Positions 45,973 through 58,633 of a stretch of 64,000 bases of DNA are shown here, piece by piece. The translations under genes and the position numbers were made by a program. The DNA is from Strongylocentrotus droebachiensis (Eukaryota; Echinodermata; Echinoidea; Camarodonta; Strongylocentrotidae): positions 186,001-250,000 of the forward strand of contig JAVYIG010002205.1 of assembly GCA_035222895.1 (NCBI GenBank), written 5' to 3'. Every line of letters starts with the position of its first letter. Position 1 is the first letter of the stretch. The notes below the pieces were generated by a model that was not told the origin of the DNA, did no database searches, and was given only the letters and a program-made list of their open reading frames with translations.

Positions 45973-47275
45973 AATAATATGCGACCCAACTATTCCCTTT
46001 TTTATAAGTTTGCACGTTATTAATTAACTTACAGCTTTTTCTACATAATTCATTCTAATATAAACTATTTTACTATAATGTACCTTACTTCCTCTTCAAA
46101 TCTTAGTTAGTGATAACGAAATAGATTTGTTTTATACAGGGGTTGTAGAAAAAGATATTATTTTATTAGCAGTAATTATACTTAGGGTGACTGAAACATT
46201 TATTTAGGGGGAATATAATTTGTAAAACAAATTTTAGTACAGAGCAAATTGGAAATCAGCTCGCAAGATACGTCACAGAGTTCCTAATTAATTTTGTGTT
46301 TGATTATTCACAACTTCAAAAGTTCATAACTTTCTTATTTTGTATCAGATTATACCTAAACTTTCACTGAACTGTTCCTCTTATATTTTTTAATTATTAA
46401 AACCGAAGTTATATCTGGGTGGACTTCCCAATTAAACTCAATTACGCTTTTTTTTGGGGGGGTATAGGTACTGCTAAATGTTATTGGGTATTTGCTAAAC
46501 AATTTCCAGATTTGAAATCCCCCCTAGAGGCATTGGCGAATCGAAGAATCACTTCCCCCCCCCCCGCCCCTCCCCGCGGGCCCGCAACAATCAGGCATAC
46601 CATACACAACACAAATAAAAGAATGTAATCAAATTTGTATTATGTGCCCCCCCCCCCCCCCCCCCCCCCTGGCATGACATGTAGGATATCCTTTTCGCGT
46701 GACAGAAAATGTAAGACAAAAATGTTCCAGAGAAACAACCCCACCTGCGATAAAGAATCCTGTCGGGCCAACCCAGCTGTTGCGACGAAGGGGGGGGGGG
46801 GGGGGGGGGGGGGGGGGGTACCCTCCTACCATTATCATTTGCAAATACGGAATGTTCCTGAGTTAAAGTCTATCTCCCCTACCTCCGGTCATGTGCAAAT
46901 ATATAATCCCCTATTTTCTATCCTTTCCCCTATCATTTTGGAGGGTTCGCCAATAGGGGTGTGACAGAGATTAGGACCCTAATTCTGTTTGTGCAATTTG
47001 AACATTGGACCATGGGCAAGTTGACGTCACGTTTTTAGTCCAGAGCAGAAAGTGGAAAGAACGGATCTCAGCAATAAAGGCATCAGGACGTTACGTAACA
47101 TTGTTGTGTTTGTCATAATTATTGAAAGGAACAACAAGAAAAACAATCAAAGGAGTATCGAACACAATCGCAAAGATTTGAAATCAAAAATATCTAAAGG
47201 CTTGTGCGTCACCTAACTATATGAAAATGACATAAGGCCTAAAGAAGAACAGAAAGATTTTGTATTGACCTTTAT
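45973..47275. other. Non-coding DNA with long C and G homopolymer runs
   Basis: C runs at 46555-46565 and about 46647-46669 and a G run of about 28 at 46791-46818. A CRE-like TGACGTCA lies at 47022-47029. No gene recognised; open frames across the runs are artefacts. Confidence 0.5.
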
Positions 47276-47953
47276 GGCCCGGTCCCACTGGCCGATGGAC
47301 ACAACACGTATGCATAAAGGACACAGCGGACGAGCAAAATTTCGCGGGTGGCTCCATCCGTTTTCATCCGCTCCAGAAATGGACAAAATTTGCGAAAATT
47401 TGCGAAAACAGAACGGAAAATAACGGACGTGGGTAGTATGTAGCGGGGATGTTAAACGGATGTTCATCGGAAGCCTAGCGGATGAAAGAGGATGGAAGTG
47501 GATGACAGCTTTGAATATTTTATATACGAGATGCATACGCTTACATCCTTTCTATTTCCGTACTACTAACGATGTATAGACGTTCCGTGTACCTTATCTT
47601 TCCTCCCTCTTTCCGTTTTCAGCTGCAGCGGATGTGAGTTGCGAGGATGCCCAGAGGATGCAGAGAGGATACAGCGGACGTTTAACGGATGATAACGGAC
47701 ATAGAACGTTTGTTGCTCGTATTTGTCGCGGATTTACATCGTACACGGCGGAAGTTCATCCGTTCTAAAAGTTTTGTACAGCTCAAAACTTTTTGCGCGG
47801 ATGAAATCACAGTGGACGGATGCTCGATGGATAGAGCGTATGAAACACGTATGCAAAGAGTACACAACGGAAGCATAGCGTTTTCCAACGGATGGCAAGA
47901 TTTTTTTACGCTTTACATCCTCTTTGCATCCGTAAGTGCAGTGGGACCGGGCC
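47276..47953. mobile_element. MITE with GGCCCGGTCCCACTG ends (678 bp)
   Basis: Left end GGCCCGGTCCCACTGGCC at 47276 and right end CAGTGGGACCGGGCC to 47953 are inverted. Flanks are TTAT and TTAA, so the exact target duplication is unclear. The interior is rich in CGGATG and CATCCG words in both orientations, which makes it internally self-complementary. No transposase. Confidence 0.75.
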
Positions 47954-49480
47954 TTAAGGTGCCAAAACATGGGTCGGTCGGTCGGATTTTTTTTTTTACT
48001 CACTCTTTGGGCTATGTTTTTCAGTTTTGAATGCTCTAATACATTTTTTCTTCTAAAAAAACGGTTTAATTTTTGTTTTTAAAGCCGACCGTATATTTCA
48101 AGATTTTAGGGTCGATCGCAAAGGGCAATACAACATCTTCTTTTTTAGGCCTAATGACGTAATGCGATGGGATAACGAAACTGCACTTCAGTTGATTTCT
48201 TGTGCGATTGTGTTTGCTTGTTTCATTTTTGTACTGGGGCAGTTGTCCCCGCCACTCATATTCTCCTATTTGAATGAAATAGTGATAAGATCTTTACGTC
48301 ATTGGTCCATGAAAATAAATTTTAAATAAGAACTGTTACTGTGAATATCTCGTTTGAATGTCTGCCCCGTGCAACAGCCCAGGGTTGTCGGCCTACTCGC
48401 GTGTCGCTTTATCCCCGCCGCGCGCGCTCGACAGGAAGGAAATCATGACGTCACAACCCCCGTTTGTGCCTCACATTAGTTTACTTTCACAAAGCAAAAT
48501 GTACACACATTTCTACTTTGAATATCAATCAAAGTACAAACTTCCGGATATAAATCACTCTTACACTAAAATGTCATAATAATGTTGTTGGAAAAAGAAG
48601 TTTGGTGGCTGCTTTTCAAGTGGAGGACAACTTTAAAGAGATTTACGGAGGCAATATTTCGTAAGGAATATCAGAGGAGCTGAGAAAGAGACTAACGATA
48701 CTTTGGTAACGGGACGCGCCGCCAAATAAAAAATAAAATAACCCACATCTCTCGTGAAAGTCTATACCAACAACAAAAAGTGGAAAGGGGGGAAAAAGTT
48801 TGATTTTGATATGCACAGATGGTTGGTGGAGATAAGATCGCCGTCGCGATTCATAAATAGGATGCTATTGCGGTTGGGAAGTCAATCGGGACCAGTATTT
48901 AGAGCGAAAAAGATTTCAGAGACTGGATTCGGGTGCATGGTGTTTGGTAGAAGGTTTGGTAGACACCATAACTTTTGTTTGTCGGGGTGGGTTTGTTACC
49001 CCAGAGAGGGGAGCATGGGGTTGAATTAGCATTGACCCTAATCCTCCAATTTTGAGAGGTCCTTTTTATGATTGCTTTTTTTCTTCCTCACTCGACAATT
49101 CCTCTACATTATCCCCAACCCCCCCCCCCCCTCTCTCTCTCTCTCTCTTCAGTTTCTTATTTTCACTACCCATTCTTTAGATACATGTCAACAGAAAGGG
49201 GGCAATCGAAAAGTCATGGGGCCTTCATTTGGGTCTTTCTGAAGGAAACGTGCCAGCGGAAAACAACGATGTTTGCCCTTTTCAATGGTCGCACTTTCCA
49301 AGACCAACATATTTTATTATCTTAGTTTGTTATTATCACTCGTCGTATTTTGTTTTATTTCTTCTTATCCCTCTCTCTTTCTCTCTCTCTCTCTCCCTCT
49401 CTCTTTCTGTTAAATCATTTCATTTATACTATTTTATAGGAGAATCTGTTTCAGAATAAATACCCGACCCCCTTTTTCTT
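47954..49480. other. Non-coding DNA, one CpG-rich promoter-like patch
   Basis: A repeat-like segment begins GGGTCGGTCGGTCGGA (47971). Around 48395-48460 the CpG-rich CCCGCCGCGCGCGCTCG is followed by CRE-like TGACGTCA (48446-48453), but no supported exon follows. C run and CT run at 49119-49150 and CT run at 49372-49405. Confidence 0.4.
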
Positions 49481-49488
49481 GCCCTCAC

Positions 49489-49666
49489 CAGTGGCGGATC
49501 CAGGGGGGGGGCCCGGGGGGCCCGGCCCCCCCCCCTTGAGAAAAAATCATGTAAAATCACGCGATTTTTACCTTTTTTGGGGGTTGGGCCCCCCCCCCTG
49601 GCGCTCAAGGGGGGGGTGCAAATTAAAAATTTTAGAGGACCAAAAAAAAAAAAAAAATTGCTCACT

Positions 49667-49707
<41 letters not shown>

Positions 49708-49812
49708 ACTGAGCGACTTTTCGGCTGGCTGAGTCGTTGCGATTTTTTTTGGGACTTCAAAAAAAAAAAAAAAGTTGGGCCCCCCCCCTAAGAAATCCTG
49801 GATCCGCGCCTG
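49489..49812. mobile_element. hAT-type non-autonomous element with perfect 8-bp target duplication
   Basis: It starts CAGTGGCGGATCCAGG and ends CCTGGATCCGCGCCTG. The flanking octamer GCCCTCAC is repeated exactly at 49481-49488 and 49813-49820. CAG...CTG ends with 8-bp duplications define hAT transposons, and the CAGTGGCGGATCCAG end is very common in animal genomes. The interior is mostly C, G and A homopolymers, including a C run of about 40 at 49669-49707. Confidence 0.93.
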
Positions 49813-49820
49813 GCCCTCAC

Positions 49821-49836
49821 TATAGACCCACCCCTC

Positions 49837-49874
<38 letters not shown>

Positions 49875-52599
49875 CTGTCTTTCTCTATCTTTCCCTCCTT
49901 CTCCTTCTTCTCTCTATCTTTCTCTCTGTGTCCTTTTTTGTCTTCATTTTAAAAACTATTATTGCATTTATTTTTACATCTCAAAACAAATATATCAAAT
50001 CCATTTTAGTGGCAAGGATGTTATAGTCTTATGAAACATCATGTATATCCCGCTGTTTCTTTTCCAGGGTGATCCCATGGGACATTGGCATTGGGTAATG
50101 ACCTTCGTCGAGTGTAAACAGATGCTAGAAAATTACAGCTCGAATCGGTAAAGGGTCATGACCTTGCCGTGACCCCTGACCTAAAAGTGTGCGCGTGCCG
50201 ATCAAGGGTCACGTGTCTGGCGGAGGTGGAACAAGTTTATTGATTTAGAAGGGGTGAAGTACAAGTTATGCCTCTCTTATGTGATTAGATGTAGTTTTAG
50301 ATTTTGAAAGGGTTGAACAGATTGAAAAGATGTTAACAGACAGGATAGGATTATTTTTTTTGTAACCAATCTTAACGATAAATCCTGTCCCCGCCTCTAA
50401 ATAATTTACCATGAAAATCCCAAGCTTTTCAAGGCGGGGAGAATTGAGTACTTCATCTCCGATACAATATTAGATTCTTTATTTCTTTTTTTGTCAGTAG
50501 CTTTGCTCGCACGTTTTAAATAATCAGGTAAGTAATATTCGGATTTATAAAAAAAAAATACGTAAGAACTAACGTGGAAAAGTTATGCCTTCAGTCCAAA
50601 TCCTTGTGTTTTCTTATTTTTTCACTCCGCAGTTATCATTCTTGTATAATCATGGCTAGTTTATGTGTGTTTTGCAAATAATCAATAACCAGGGCTACGA
50701 GTTTACCTCTTTGCTATTTTATTAATGTTGTCGTTTTTTCTTTTCTTTTTTCTTTTTCTTTTATTTGGGTTTTTTAATATTTTTTTAAAATAATTTAGCC
50801 GCTTTAAATGTTAGGTTTAAAAGTATAGGTGTTCTCACAGGAGCTACGGTATAGGTGTCGTGAGGTGTCGGACCAGGTTCTTTTAAAAAAGGGTCCTTGA
50901 TATTCTTCAACTACCGGCATGGCTTGAAAATCTCAAATTGTCAAAAATAATTCTGGATTAGCTTTCAAATGATTTTATATGGAGGTGTCAAATTCCCATA
51001 CCCCCTCTAGCGATGCCCCTGATAGCAAGAAGGAGCACACACTTAACTTTCACTTTTGAGCAGTAATTTGGATTTCATATGTTTTTTGAGATATGTGGGA
51101 TAGGGAAGTGTACGTGATATTGGGTTCAACGTTTTCTCTCTCTCTTTTTTAGAAACGGACAAACGTGATCTTTTCACATCGGTGTAATTCTAAAATAATT
51201 AATTATTGACAATGCCCTTGAAACAACGTGACTATTTTGACTTCCCTCCAACATGGTTGATCACAATCCTCTGCTTTAAAACGATCATTCAGGTATTATA
51301 TTCTGTTTGGGGACCTTGCTCTAACAAGCCCAGCTTCTATAAGGTCTCCTCTTTCTTTCATGTTCAGAACATGATCTTACATAGCATTTCTTTAGTTAAT
51401 AACAAGAGTTGTATGTTGAACGTTACTATTGCGTTTGTTATATTGATAATCTGCTCTTCCATCAGTTACTTTATTTGAAATTATATTAACTATGAACTAT
51501 CACAGCTGCACAGCAGTGTCGTTGAGTCGGTGTGCACTCCGACCAAACCCCGACCAAATACAGCACAAGTACATCAAATACCAAACCTTCTTCCAGCAAT
51601 AATAACACTGAATACTTAACACTCGTTAACGATTATCAACGACAAAAATTCTCTCAAAATAAAGGCTTTTCATTTTTAAAAAAATCTATTTCGTCTGTTC
51701 ATTAAATATCACCATGGCCACGGAGCGCTTCCCGGAGCGCTTCATTGCTATAAACTTCATTATGTTATAATCACGCATCTAAAACTGTCCAGCCATAAAG
51801 AGAAGATAACTTCTTAAAAACAAGATCTTCAGTCTGGAGGCTGTCATATTTTTGTTCTCCCTTTGTCTCGATGACTAATTGACAATGTCCAGTTATCCAC
51901 TACTGTCCAGTCTCGAGACAATTGCTATTCTGAATTACGGAAATAAATAGAAAGGTAAAAATCAAAACGGCAGGTTATTAAGTCTGTCATCGTGGATTTT
52001 TATTTTCAATGGCATAAAAATTATGCTGATTATAGCATGGCATTTATATAGAATGATATTACACCGAATATTATATTTATAAGAATTGCTCTTTAGCTGA
52101 CGTATTCATCTTAAACTTAAAGGTCTATCTATTGTCTAATTATTGAATTGAATTGAAATTTATTGTCCTTTTTAGGAAATTCTTTTTTTCACTGGTTTTA
52201 CAGTCACTGTACATAATAATACAAAAAGAAATACATAATACAATAATATCAAATGTACATCGTCACAAACATAATAATATTCTGAAAATGATTGTTACAT
52301 TGGAAACGGAACAATATATACATTGATTGCATAGTTGCCAGCATTTTATTCGTTCAGCGAGTCTGTTTCTTTGTTATTTTAATTTGATATTTGTTTTAAT
52401 AGTTATATAATTAATTGCCAACATTTCATCATAATGCAACCAAACAGTGACCCTCACCATAATAATATGAAGAAGAAAAAAAATTCTCGCTTGCTTTGCT
52501 CTTAGTAATGATTCGCGAAAGTTCATGCTCCGAAATATTATGATTTACACATCATTTTGCAAACTCATTTTGGTAACGCAAGAAAGGCAGTCTCACTAT
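49821..52599. other. Non-coding DNA
   Basis: CT run at 49838-49880; cluster of AGGTCA-like half sites at 50099-50211; retroposon-like T/A-rich segments near 52140-52170 (GAATTGAATTGAAATTTATT). No exon can be supported: a 38-codon open segment at 50032-50150 with flanking AG and GT is ambiguous. Confidence 0.4.
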
Positions 52600-52603
52600 A
52601 TAA

Positions 52604-52870
52604 CAGGCGCGGATTCCGTCGCCCCCCCCCCCCCACCCCTGGCAACAAAAACACGTAAAATAACGTAAATCTAACCTTTTTTTAAACAACAAAATATAAA
52701 TGCCCCCCCCCCCCCCAAAAAAAAAAAAAAAAAAAAAAAAAATAATAATAATAATAATAATAAATAAATAAATAAATAAATAAATATATATTTTTTTTTT
52801 TTTTTTTTTTTTAGTAATCACTTCACTCCCCCCCCCCCCCCACTTAGCGAAATTTTTGGTCTACAAGATT
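52604..52870. mobile_element. Degraded hAT-type element with homopolymer interior
   Basis: Starts CAGGCGCGGATTCCGTCG, a diverged form of the end at 49489, then C runs, an A run of about 26, (AAT)n, (AAAT)n, a T run and another C run. The word CACTTAGCGAAATTTTTGG near 52842 parallels CACTGAGCGACTTTTCGG of the 49489 element. No matching right end or target duplication was found, so the right side is lost or mutated. Confidence 0.55.
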
Positions 52871-55800
52871 TTCAAATTTCGGGGGGCAAAATGAAATAGT
52901 TTGTTTTGAGTGCTCTCTAAATAATGATTCGAGCACGACTTAACAGGGGATATAATCTGTATTTGAGTTAAATACAACAACATTGATAGGCCTACAACAA
53001 AAGTGCAAATTTGAGAATAAACAAATGGGACTAAAATACGTAAGGATGACTTGTCAACACAAACCACAATCATAGTATAAGGGTGCTGTTGATATGTTCA
53101 TCCAAAGTTGTGAATAGTCATTGTCTGTTGTTGCCTAGCAACAATGAGATGATAGAATTTCTTTTCTGTCGAGGTCAGGGTTTTATAAATCTTTTGTCTT
53201 ATCCTATTTTACAACCCAGGTCGCTTACGAAAGTATATCGATGACTCATTGCTTACGCATTATCAAGTTGTGAAAGAAAGACAAATGTTTGTGCATGTAA
53301 AGAAATCTTTGTAATCTGAACATTCACGCACTAAAAATTGATGTCAGGTCGATTCATCCCTGGAAAGGGAGGTTAAATCTGATTTTAAAAAATTTAAAGA
53401 ATGACGGAGGTGAGGTGTAATATCTCCTTGTGCATGGTGGGCGTATCTACATGGGGTTAGGCACGTGTCATCCAATCGAATGATGAAAAGAAGAGGGAAA
53501 AGAAAGAAAAGAGAGAAAGGGAGAAGGGTAAAATGACAAGAAAAGACCTGAATCACCTTCGACCCCCTTCCCCATGCCTATTCAGCAGCCTTGTAAATTC
53601 ACATTTCATTTCCCGAGTAAGGCGGACGCCCCCAATCATTGTAGTGCCCCCTCAATGGATGGAATCACACTATATCACTGCGTGTGCAGATCTTTGAGAA
53701 GGAATTTCAAAAGGAAAGAATGCGCATACGATGATAGTCAAGTTACATACTTTTGATTTTGCTCGACTTATCGTTCTTTATCTCCGTCGGAAAAGGAAAT
53801 CTAGAATTCTAGATATTATCAACGTACGGGTCAGATTTTTTTTTTTGTAAAGGCCTATATCATTCAACAAAAGCCTGTTATTTTCTTCATTTTATCTCCG
53901 AATACCCTAGTTATTTGGCTACCTACCAACTATGGGAAATCTTGAACATACGGTAGTAGTTTCCCGCCGTTTCCATGAAGAATGTACCCGAAACCTTTGG
54001 CAATAAGAGCTGATTTTGACGGTCTAAATCCCACAGATTTTTTTCAAAGTGTCACGATGCATCTTGTTTAAACAAATCGCGGAGATTTGGGGGAAGTCAT
54101 CCCTCAAAAGGGCCTGTTTTTAAAGAGTATATGCTGGAGCTGGCGGCTAGGTTGGCCCCCGATGTCAAATATGCAAAAGGAAAGAGAGGGAGAGAGAGAG
54201 AGAGAACTAGAGAAAGCAGAGGGGTGGTATTAAGAGTCAAAGAGAGAGAGAGAGAGAGAGAGATAAAGAGAGCCAGAAAGAGACAACCGAAGAGGATCCA
54301 ATACATACCATAAATGGAATAAAGTCGAGCATAATGAGAAACTCCATTCACATGACTGTTACAATAATGTCAAATATTTTGGCGGGAAAGCCAGATATCA
54401 GAAGAATTTTTTTTTCTTCCCGATTTGCTCAATTGGGAGCTAGGCCCGACAGCTGAGCTTTTGGGACCAGCCCAGCTGTAAATTGGCAGTTTAATAAATA
54501 AATTATGAAAGTATAATTGATTGAAAGGTCTTTCAAAAATTAACTTAAAGGCAGTGTTAATACCCTTTTTATTTTTTTATTACCTGTATAAATAATGTTC
54601 TGATTATGTAATATATCATTGTCATGTTCACACATTTCAATAGTCTTTAGTTGATTGTTTAAAATAGTTGTGATCGTGTTGTAATATGACAAGTTTGACA
54701 ACTATGGATATTTTCATGGTATGCAATTAGTATATTGGTATAATAATTGGTACATAATTGGTTATAATTTTTTGTTGTAATCAGTGAAATCAGTAAAATT
54801 CCCCTATCGGTCCTGTGTGCGTGAAGAACGTCAAAGAAAGCATCCTTGTTGCTTCAGTAAAGCGAGACAAGGTCGATAATAATTGCGTGTCTAGACTTTA
54901 TATATTAATCATAAGAGGACAAACAGTAATTTTACGATGCTTTATAATGACTCCCTGGGGGAACAGCTAGATGAAAACAGTATCTGGTCATAGTCATCGG
55001 TGCATGAGAGCCATGTAGCACTCATCTTTAGATGGCCCAAACGATACAAATATTAATTATACATACTAATAAATTACCACAAAAAAATAATAGAAAAAAA
55101 GAGGAAAATTAGGGCGTTTTATTAATCAATAAAATATTGTGGGTCATATAGATAGCAGATATTTATGTCTTGGTTTGGGGAGAGAGGAGAAAATGCCTAT
55201 ACCTTCACAATACCCTTTTTTTAAACCAGAAATTGCGATCTTTAAATAATTTGATGCAGAAAAATTAAGACACTTTGATCATGACAGCTAAGTTGGTACC
55301 CGATTGTGTTTGCACCCAAATCCTAAACATTTTAACTTTATGCATATACTTTTTATTGGTTTGAAGAGCGATATATTTTTTCGTTTAAATTTCCTTGCAA
55401 TATTTTGAAATGCTTTGAAGTTGTTTTCCTCTCTTGAAAATCAGGCGCGGCTCTAATTGTCCATGTTTCCCCAAAGTGCCCCTTTTTCTTAGGAAAAGTG
55501 TTTAACTTTGTAAGAAGTGGCCCTTTTTACATAGGGAAAGTGCCCCTTTTACTTTGACGAGTGCCCCTTTTCCTTCGACAAGTTCCCATTTTCTTTTGCA
55601 ATAAGTAAAAAGTCCTTATTGGTACTATGTCGGGAAACAAATCACATCCTGATTCTTAAAGATAACACCTGGAAAGAAAAAAAAAGTATCGGTACAAAAC
55701 AAACTGCCAGAAAAAGAAGTATAAAACTGTACCTCGAATACGTATTCTGTTAGTCCTAGAACACGCATAGTAGCCCTATATGTGAAGGCCTTTTTCCCCA

Positions 55801-55984
55801 CCCTCTTTTTAAAGCATTGAAATTCTCGCATATAATTCGCTTTGTAGGTTGCCCTATTCGTGTATTGAAAGTGCAATTAGACAAATGACGAAGGTATATG
55901 GGAGGGTCGTTTCCTTTTCAATTAATTTATTTATGCTTTGTCAGAAAGATCTGAGTAGTTTGTTACGTAACTAATTAAAATATG
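52871..55984. other. Non-coding DNA
   Basis: GA-rich patches at 53487-53527 and 54180-54285, T/C-rich stretch with repeated GTGCCCCTTTT near 55480-55570. No exon supported. Confidence 0.45.
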
Positions 55985-57050
55985 CCAGCTATTGATAACA
56001 TAATTAAATATCCATCTTCCCTATTCGTTGATGCCATGTTACAGATGACCACGCATAATTAATTAAATAAACCTTTTTCTATTCATTATGCTATGTCAGG
56101 GTGCTAAACGCAGTGGCCTAATTACCTAACACTTACTGTTGGCAGCTTAAGAATAAATGATAATAATAAAAGAAAAAACTATCATAATTAGTAACTGAGT
56201 AAAAGATTTTATCGGACTATCAAAATAATAATCATATTTCACAAAAGCGTACAATTTGTAAATCTGCATTGTTTTAGTAAAGTCATTAACATTAGCAAGT
56301 TTTAACAAATAGAAACGAACTAGATAATGGCAGAGTGGTCTTGTGGATAAGCGATTGCTTTATACAATGCAAAGATGATGAGTTCGATTTCCATGTTACT
56401 ATACTTTATCCTATTTTTTTAATCCATAATATTTCCTTTATTCCTTCTTTCCTTTATTCCATTAACCTGTCATTAATGAATGAACTACAATACTTGGAAC
56501 CCAGTGTGGGACAATCCTCGGGCAAGCTTTCAGGTTGTCAAGAACAAACTTTGTTTAAAAGTAAGCATAAACTGTGAATATGTTAGTAAATCAGTCTATT
56601 GAATACCCAAGATTCCCATTCAATTGATTCCAAATTAGGGAATATCACACTGACATACTGAATTAAATAAACAAGTCATACGTTATGCTATGCCAGGGAG
56701 CTACGCAGTGGCCTATTGGCATAACAATTCATGTCGGCAGTCTAACAAAAGTAAATGATGATAATATAAAGACTCACTATCATATCAGTTACTGATGTAA
56801 ACTATTATGGCCAATCTTGACAACATCCGACAATAAAAATAATCATCATCATGTATCCCGAAAACATAAAATCAGTAATTCAGCATTTTTTAGTAAAGTC
56901 ATTGACATCAGAAAGCAAATAGAAGAGAACTAGAATGTATCAGTTGTAGGCAGAGTGGTCAAGTGGATAAGTAATCGCTATACAATGTGGATATAATATG
57001 TTCGATTCCCACCTACTCATATACCCTGTTTAGTTAGTCCATAATATTGA
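55985..57050 (+). repeat. Two diverged tandem units (about 600-618 bp) each ending in a tRNA-like head
   Basis: Unit 1 runs from AATTAAATAAAC at 56061, unit 2 from the same word at 56661. Both then share TTATGCTATG(T/C)CAGGG, CGCAGTGGCCTA, TAGTAAAGTCATT(A/G)ACAT and GGCAGAGTGGTC..GTGGATAAG ... GTTCGATT(T/C)CC. The last part has A-box- and B-box-like spacing of a tRNA promoter (56331-56393 and 56949-57011). They look like an old tandem duplication of a retroposon; neither folds as a clear functional tRNA. Confidence 0.65.
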
Positions 57051-57299
57051 ATTGACAAAAATATTCTTTAAAAAAGAAAGAGGTGAGAAAAAATATTGGA
57101 TTTTTATCAAGTATCGATCCGAAAGCGTAAAATTAGTAAAATCCTAAAGAATGGAAACATAATTTTCAGCCTGCAAGAAAGTCCGTCCACTGTGGCCTTA
57201 GTTTAGAAGTAATATTTGCAAAGAAAGGTTTTTAATTTGAAGAAAAAACTGCAAAGGTGGTACATAGATTTCAAATCAAGAAGAATTCAGAAATCAGCT

Positions 57300-58420
57300 C
57301 AGCATTTCATAACTTAATGGAACTTTATAATATTAGGCCTACAACTAAAGAAGTGTAAAATATTTTTGTTCTGCCAAGGTTGTGCACATTGAACAGTAAA
57401 CTGAGAGAATTTCAGTTTAAACTTTTGCATAGAATAGTTTATACAAACCATCGTTTGCAAAGATTTAAATTTTGTGCAAAAGGTTTGTGTTCGTATTGCA
57501 ATATTTTGGAGGAAACCTATCAACATGAATTGTTTTAATGTAATATAATTTTTTTAAATGTGCTGATAAACTCAATTTACCAATTCTAAAGAAACTGTCT
57601 TGGAAAGAAATTCATATTGGAATAAATGGGAGTAATATGAAAACAGAGCAATTACTTAACCACATTGTGATTTTGATTAAATGAATGATTTTCAATAGCA
57701 GAGAGAAGGGGGAGCCTCGAAATGCAGGCACGTAGCCACGGGGGGGGGGGGGCACGTGCCCCCCTAAAATGTTCAAGATCGGTTGAACTTTTTTAGACCC
57801 CTTTTTTTTTACCTCGATCGATTACATATATGTGCCCCCCCCCCCCAAACATCGAACTCTGGCCACCTGTCTGTCGAAATGTAAATGAAGTAAAAGATAA
57901 ATTTCTCAAAAATAGGAAAGAGAAACAAAACTTGGAAAGGGATACTCTTTTAATTCACTTAAAAAAATGGGAGGCCTTGGAAGGTTTTGTGTGATATAAA
58001 TTAACTTAAGAGAAGCAACTTCCCAGCCTTCTATCTCAGCAGTCTTTCTTTGGTTTGTGTTTTTTTTTTTTAACCTTTATCTCTCTCTCTGGGGGAGTTT
58101 TTCTCTTTTTAGAGGAAATACTGTATTTTTTAAAATTTAAAATTTTCTTATTTGACAGACTATAATATTTCATTATTTGTTTTGTTCACTTCAATAGGTT
58201 AAGCGTTTTATTATTATATTATTGTTTAAACTAATAAGGAAATGTATGAAAGAGTTGTTTTTGTTTGTTTAGCAATTGATGTAAATTAAGAATTATATTT
58301 TTGAATTATATTTTGATTATTCTGAATGTGATGTCAAGTCAGTATGATGTACCTGTAAATAGAACGACTTTGATTATAAAACATCTTATAAATAAAATTA
58401 AAAAAGTAAAGCGGCATTAT
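57300..58420 (+). pseudogene. Tx1/L1-like LINE remnant, C terminus and 3' UTR
   Basis: The frame at about 57361-57537 reads LREFQFKLLHRIVYTNHRLQ then FKFCAKGLCSYCNILEETYQH before TAA. The LRE.Q.KLLHRI.YTN motif followed by a C-x2-C...E...H element is the C-terminal domain of L1/Tx1-type LINE proteins. Downstream, broken frames continue (HIGINGSNMKTEQLLNH; LIHLKKWE) interrupted by stops and by the hAT insertion at 57725. The 3' UTR-like end CTTATAAATAAAATTAAAAAAG is near 58386-58407. The element is inactive. Confidence 0.7.
57725..57873. mobile_element. Short hAT-type element (149 bp) with 8-bp target duplication
   Basis: It begins CAGGCACGTAGCCACGGGG and ends CTGGCCACCTGTCTG. The octamer TCGAAATG repeats exactly at 57717-57724 and 57874-57881. 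The interior has G and C runs. It is inserted into the LINE remnant and so is younger than it. Confidence 0.85.
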
Positions 58421-58539
58421 GTTTGTATAATCATTGACATCAGAAAGTGTTAATAATTCGAATCGTATCATGCCTTTTGAAGTTTAGATATAAATAATGT
58501 TTTCAGTTATTATTCGAGACAATGGTTTCACTTTTGATA

Positions 58540-58633
58540 TTTCTAGAAACAAAACAAGCAAACATGGTACAACCGTGGGTACAACCTTTGCAGTGATTAT
58601 TTGCGCATGCGCAGTGTATCATTACTAAGCAAA
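58540..58633 (+). promoter_or_regulatory. TATA-less promoter with an NRF1 site and ATGGC initiator region
   Basis: TGCGCATGCGCA (58602-58613) is a perfect palindromic NRF1 binding sequence. Twenty bases further AAGCAAAATGGCAGCAAACATGG resembles the YY1-type AANATGGCNGC start region found at many animal housekeeping genes. The donor that follows the ATG strengthens the call. The gene downstream is not identified. Confidence 0.5.

Noticed and set aside
46629..46964. Open frames through C and G homopolymer runs
   Set aside because: Pro and Gly strings come from the runs; nothing else supports coding.
50032..50150. Open segment after TTTTCCAG with a CGGTAAAG donor, considered as exon 2 after 43390-43646
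   Set aside because: The phase-2 junction from 43646 runs into stops; only the phase-0 frame is open. It cannot be the next exon of that gene.
56331..57020. Two functional tRNA genes
   Set aside because: The A- and B-box-like words are present, but no acceptor stem or proper anticodon arm can be formed by eye; tRNA-derived repeats are more likely.
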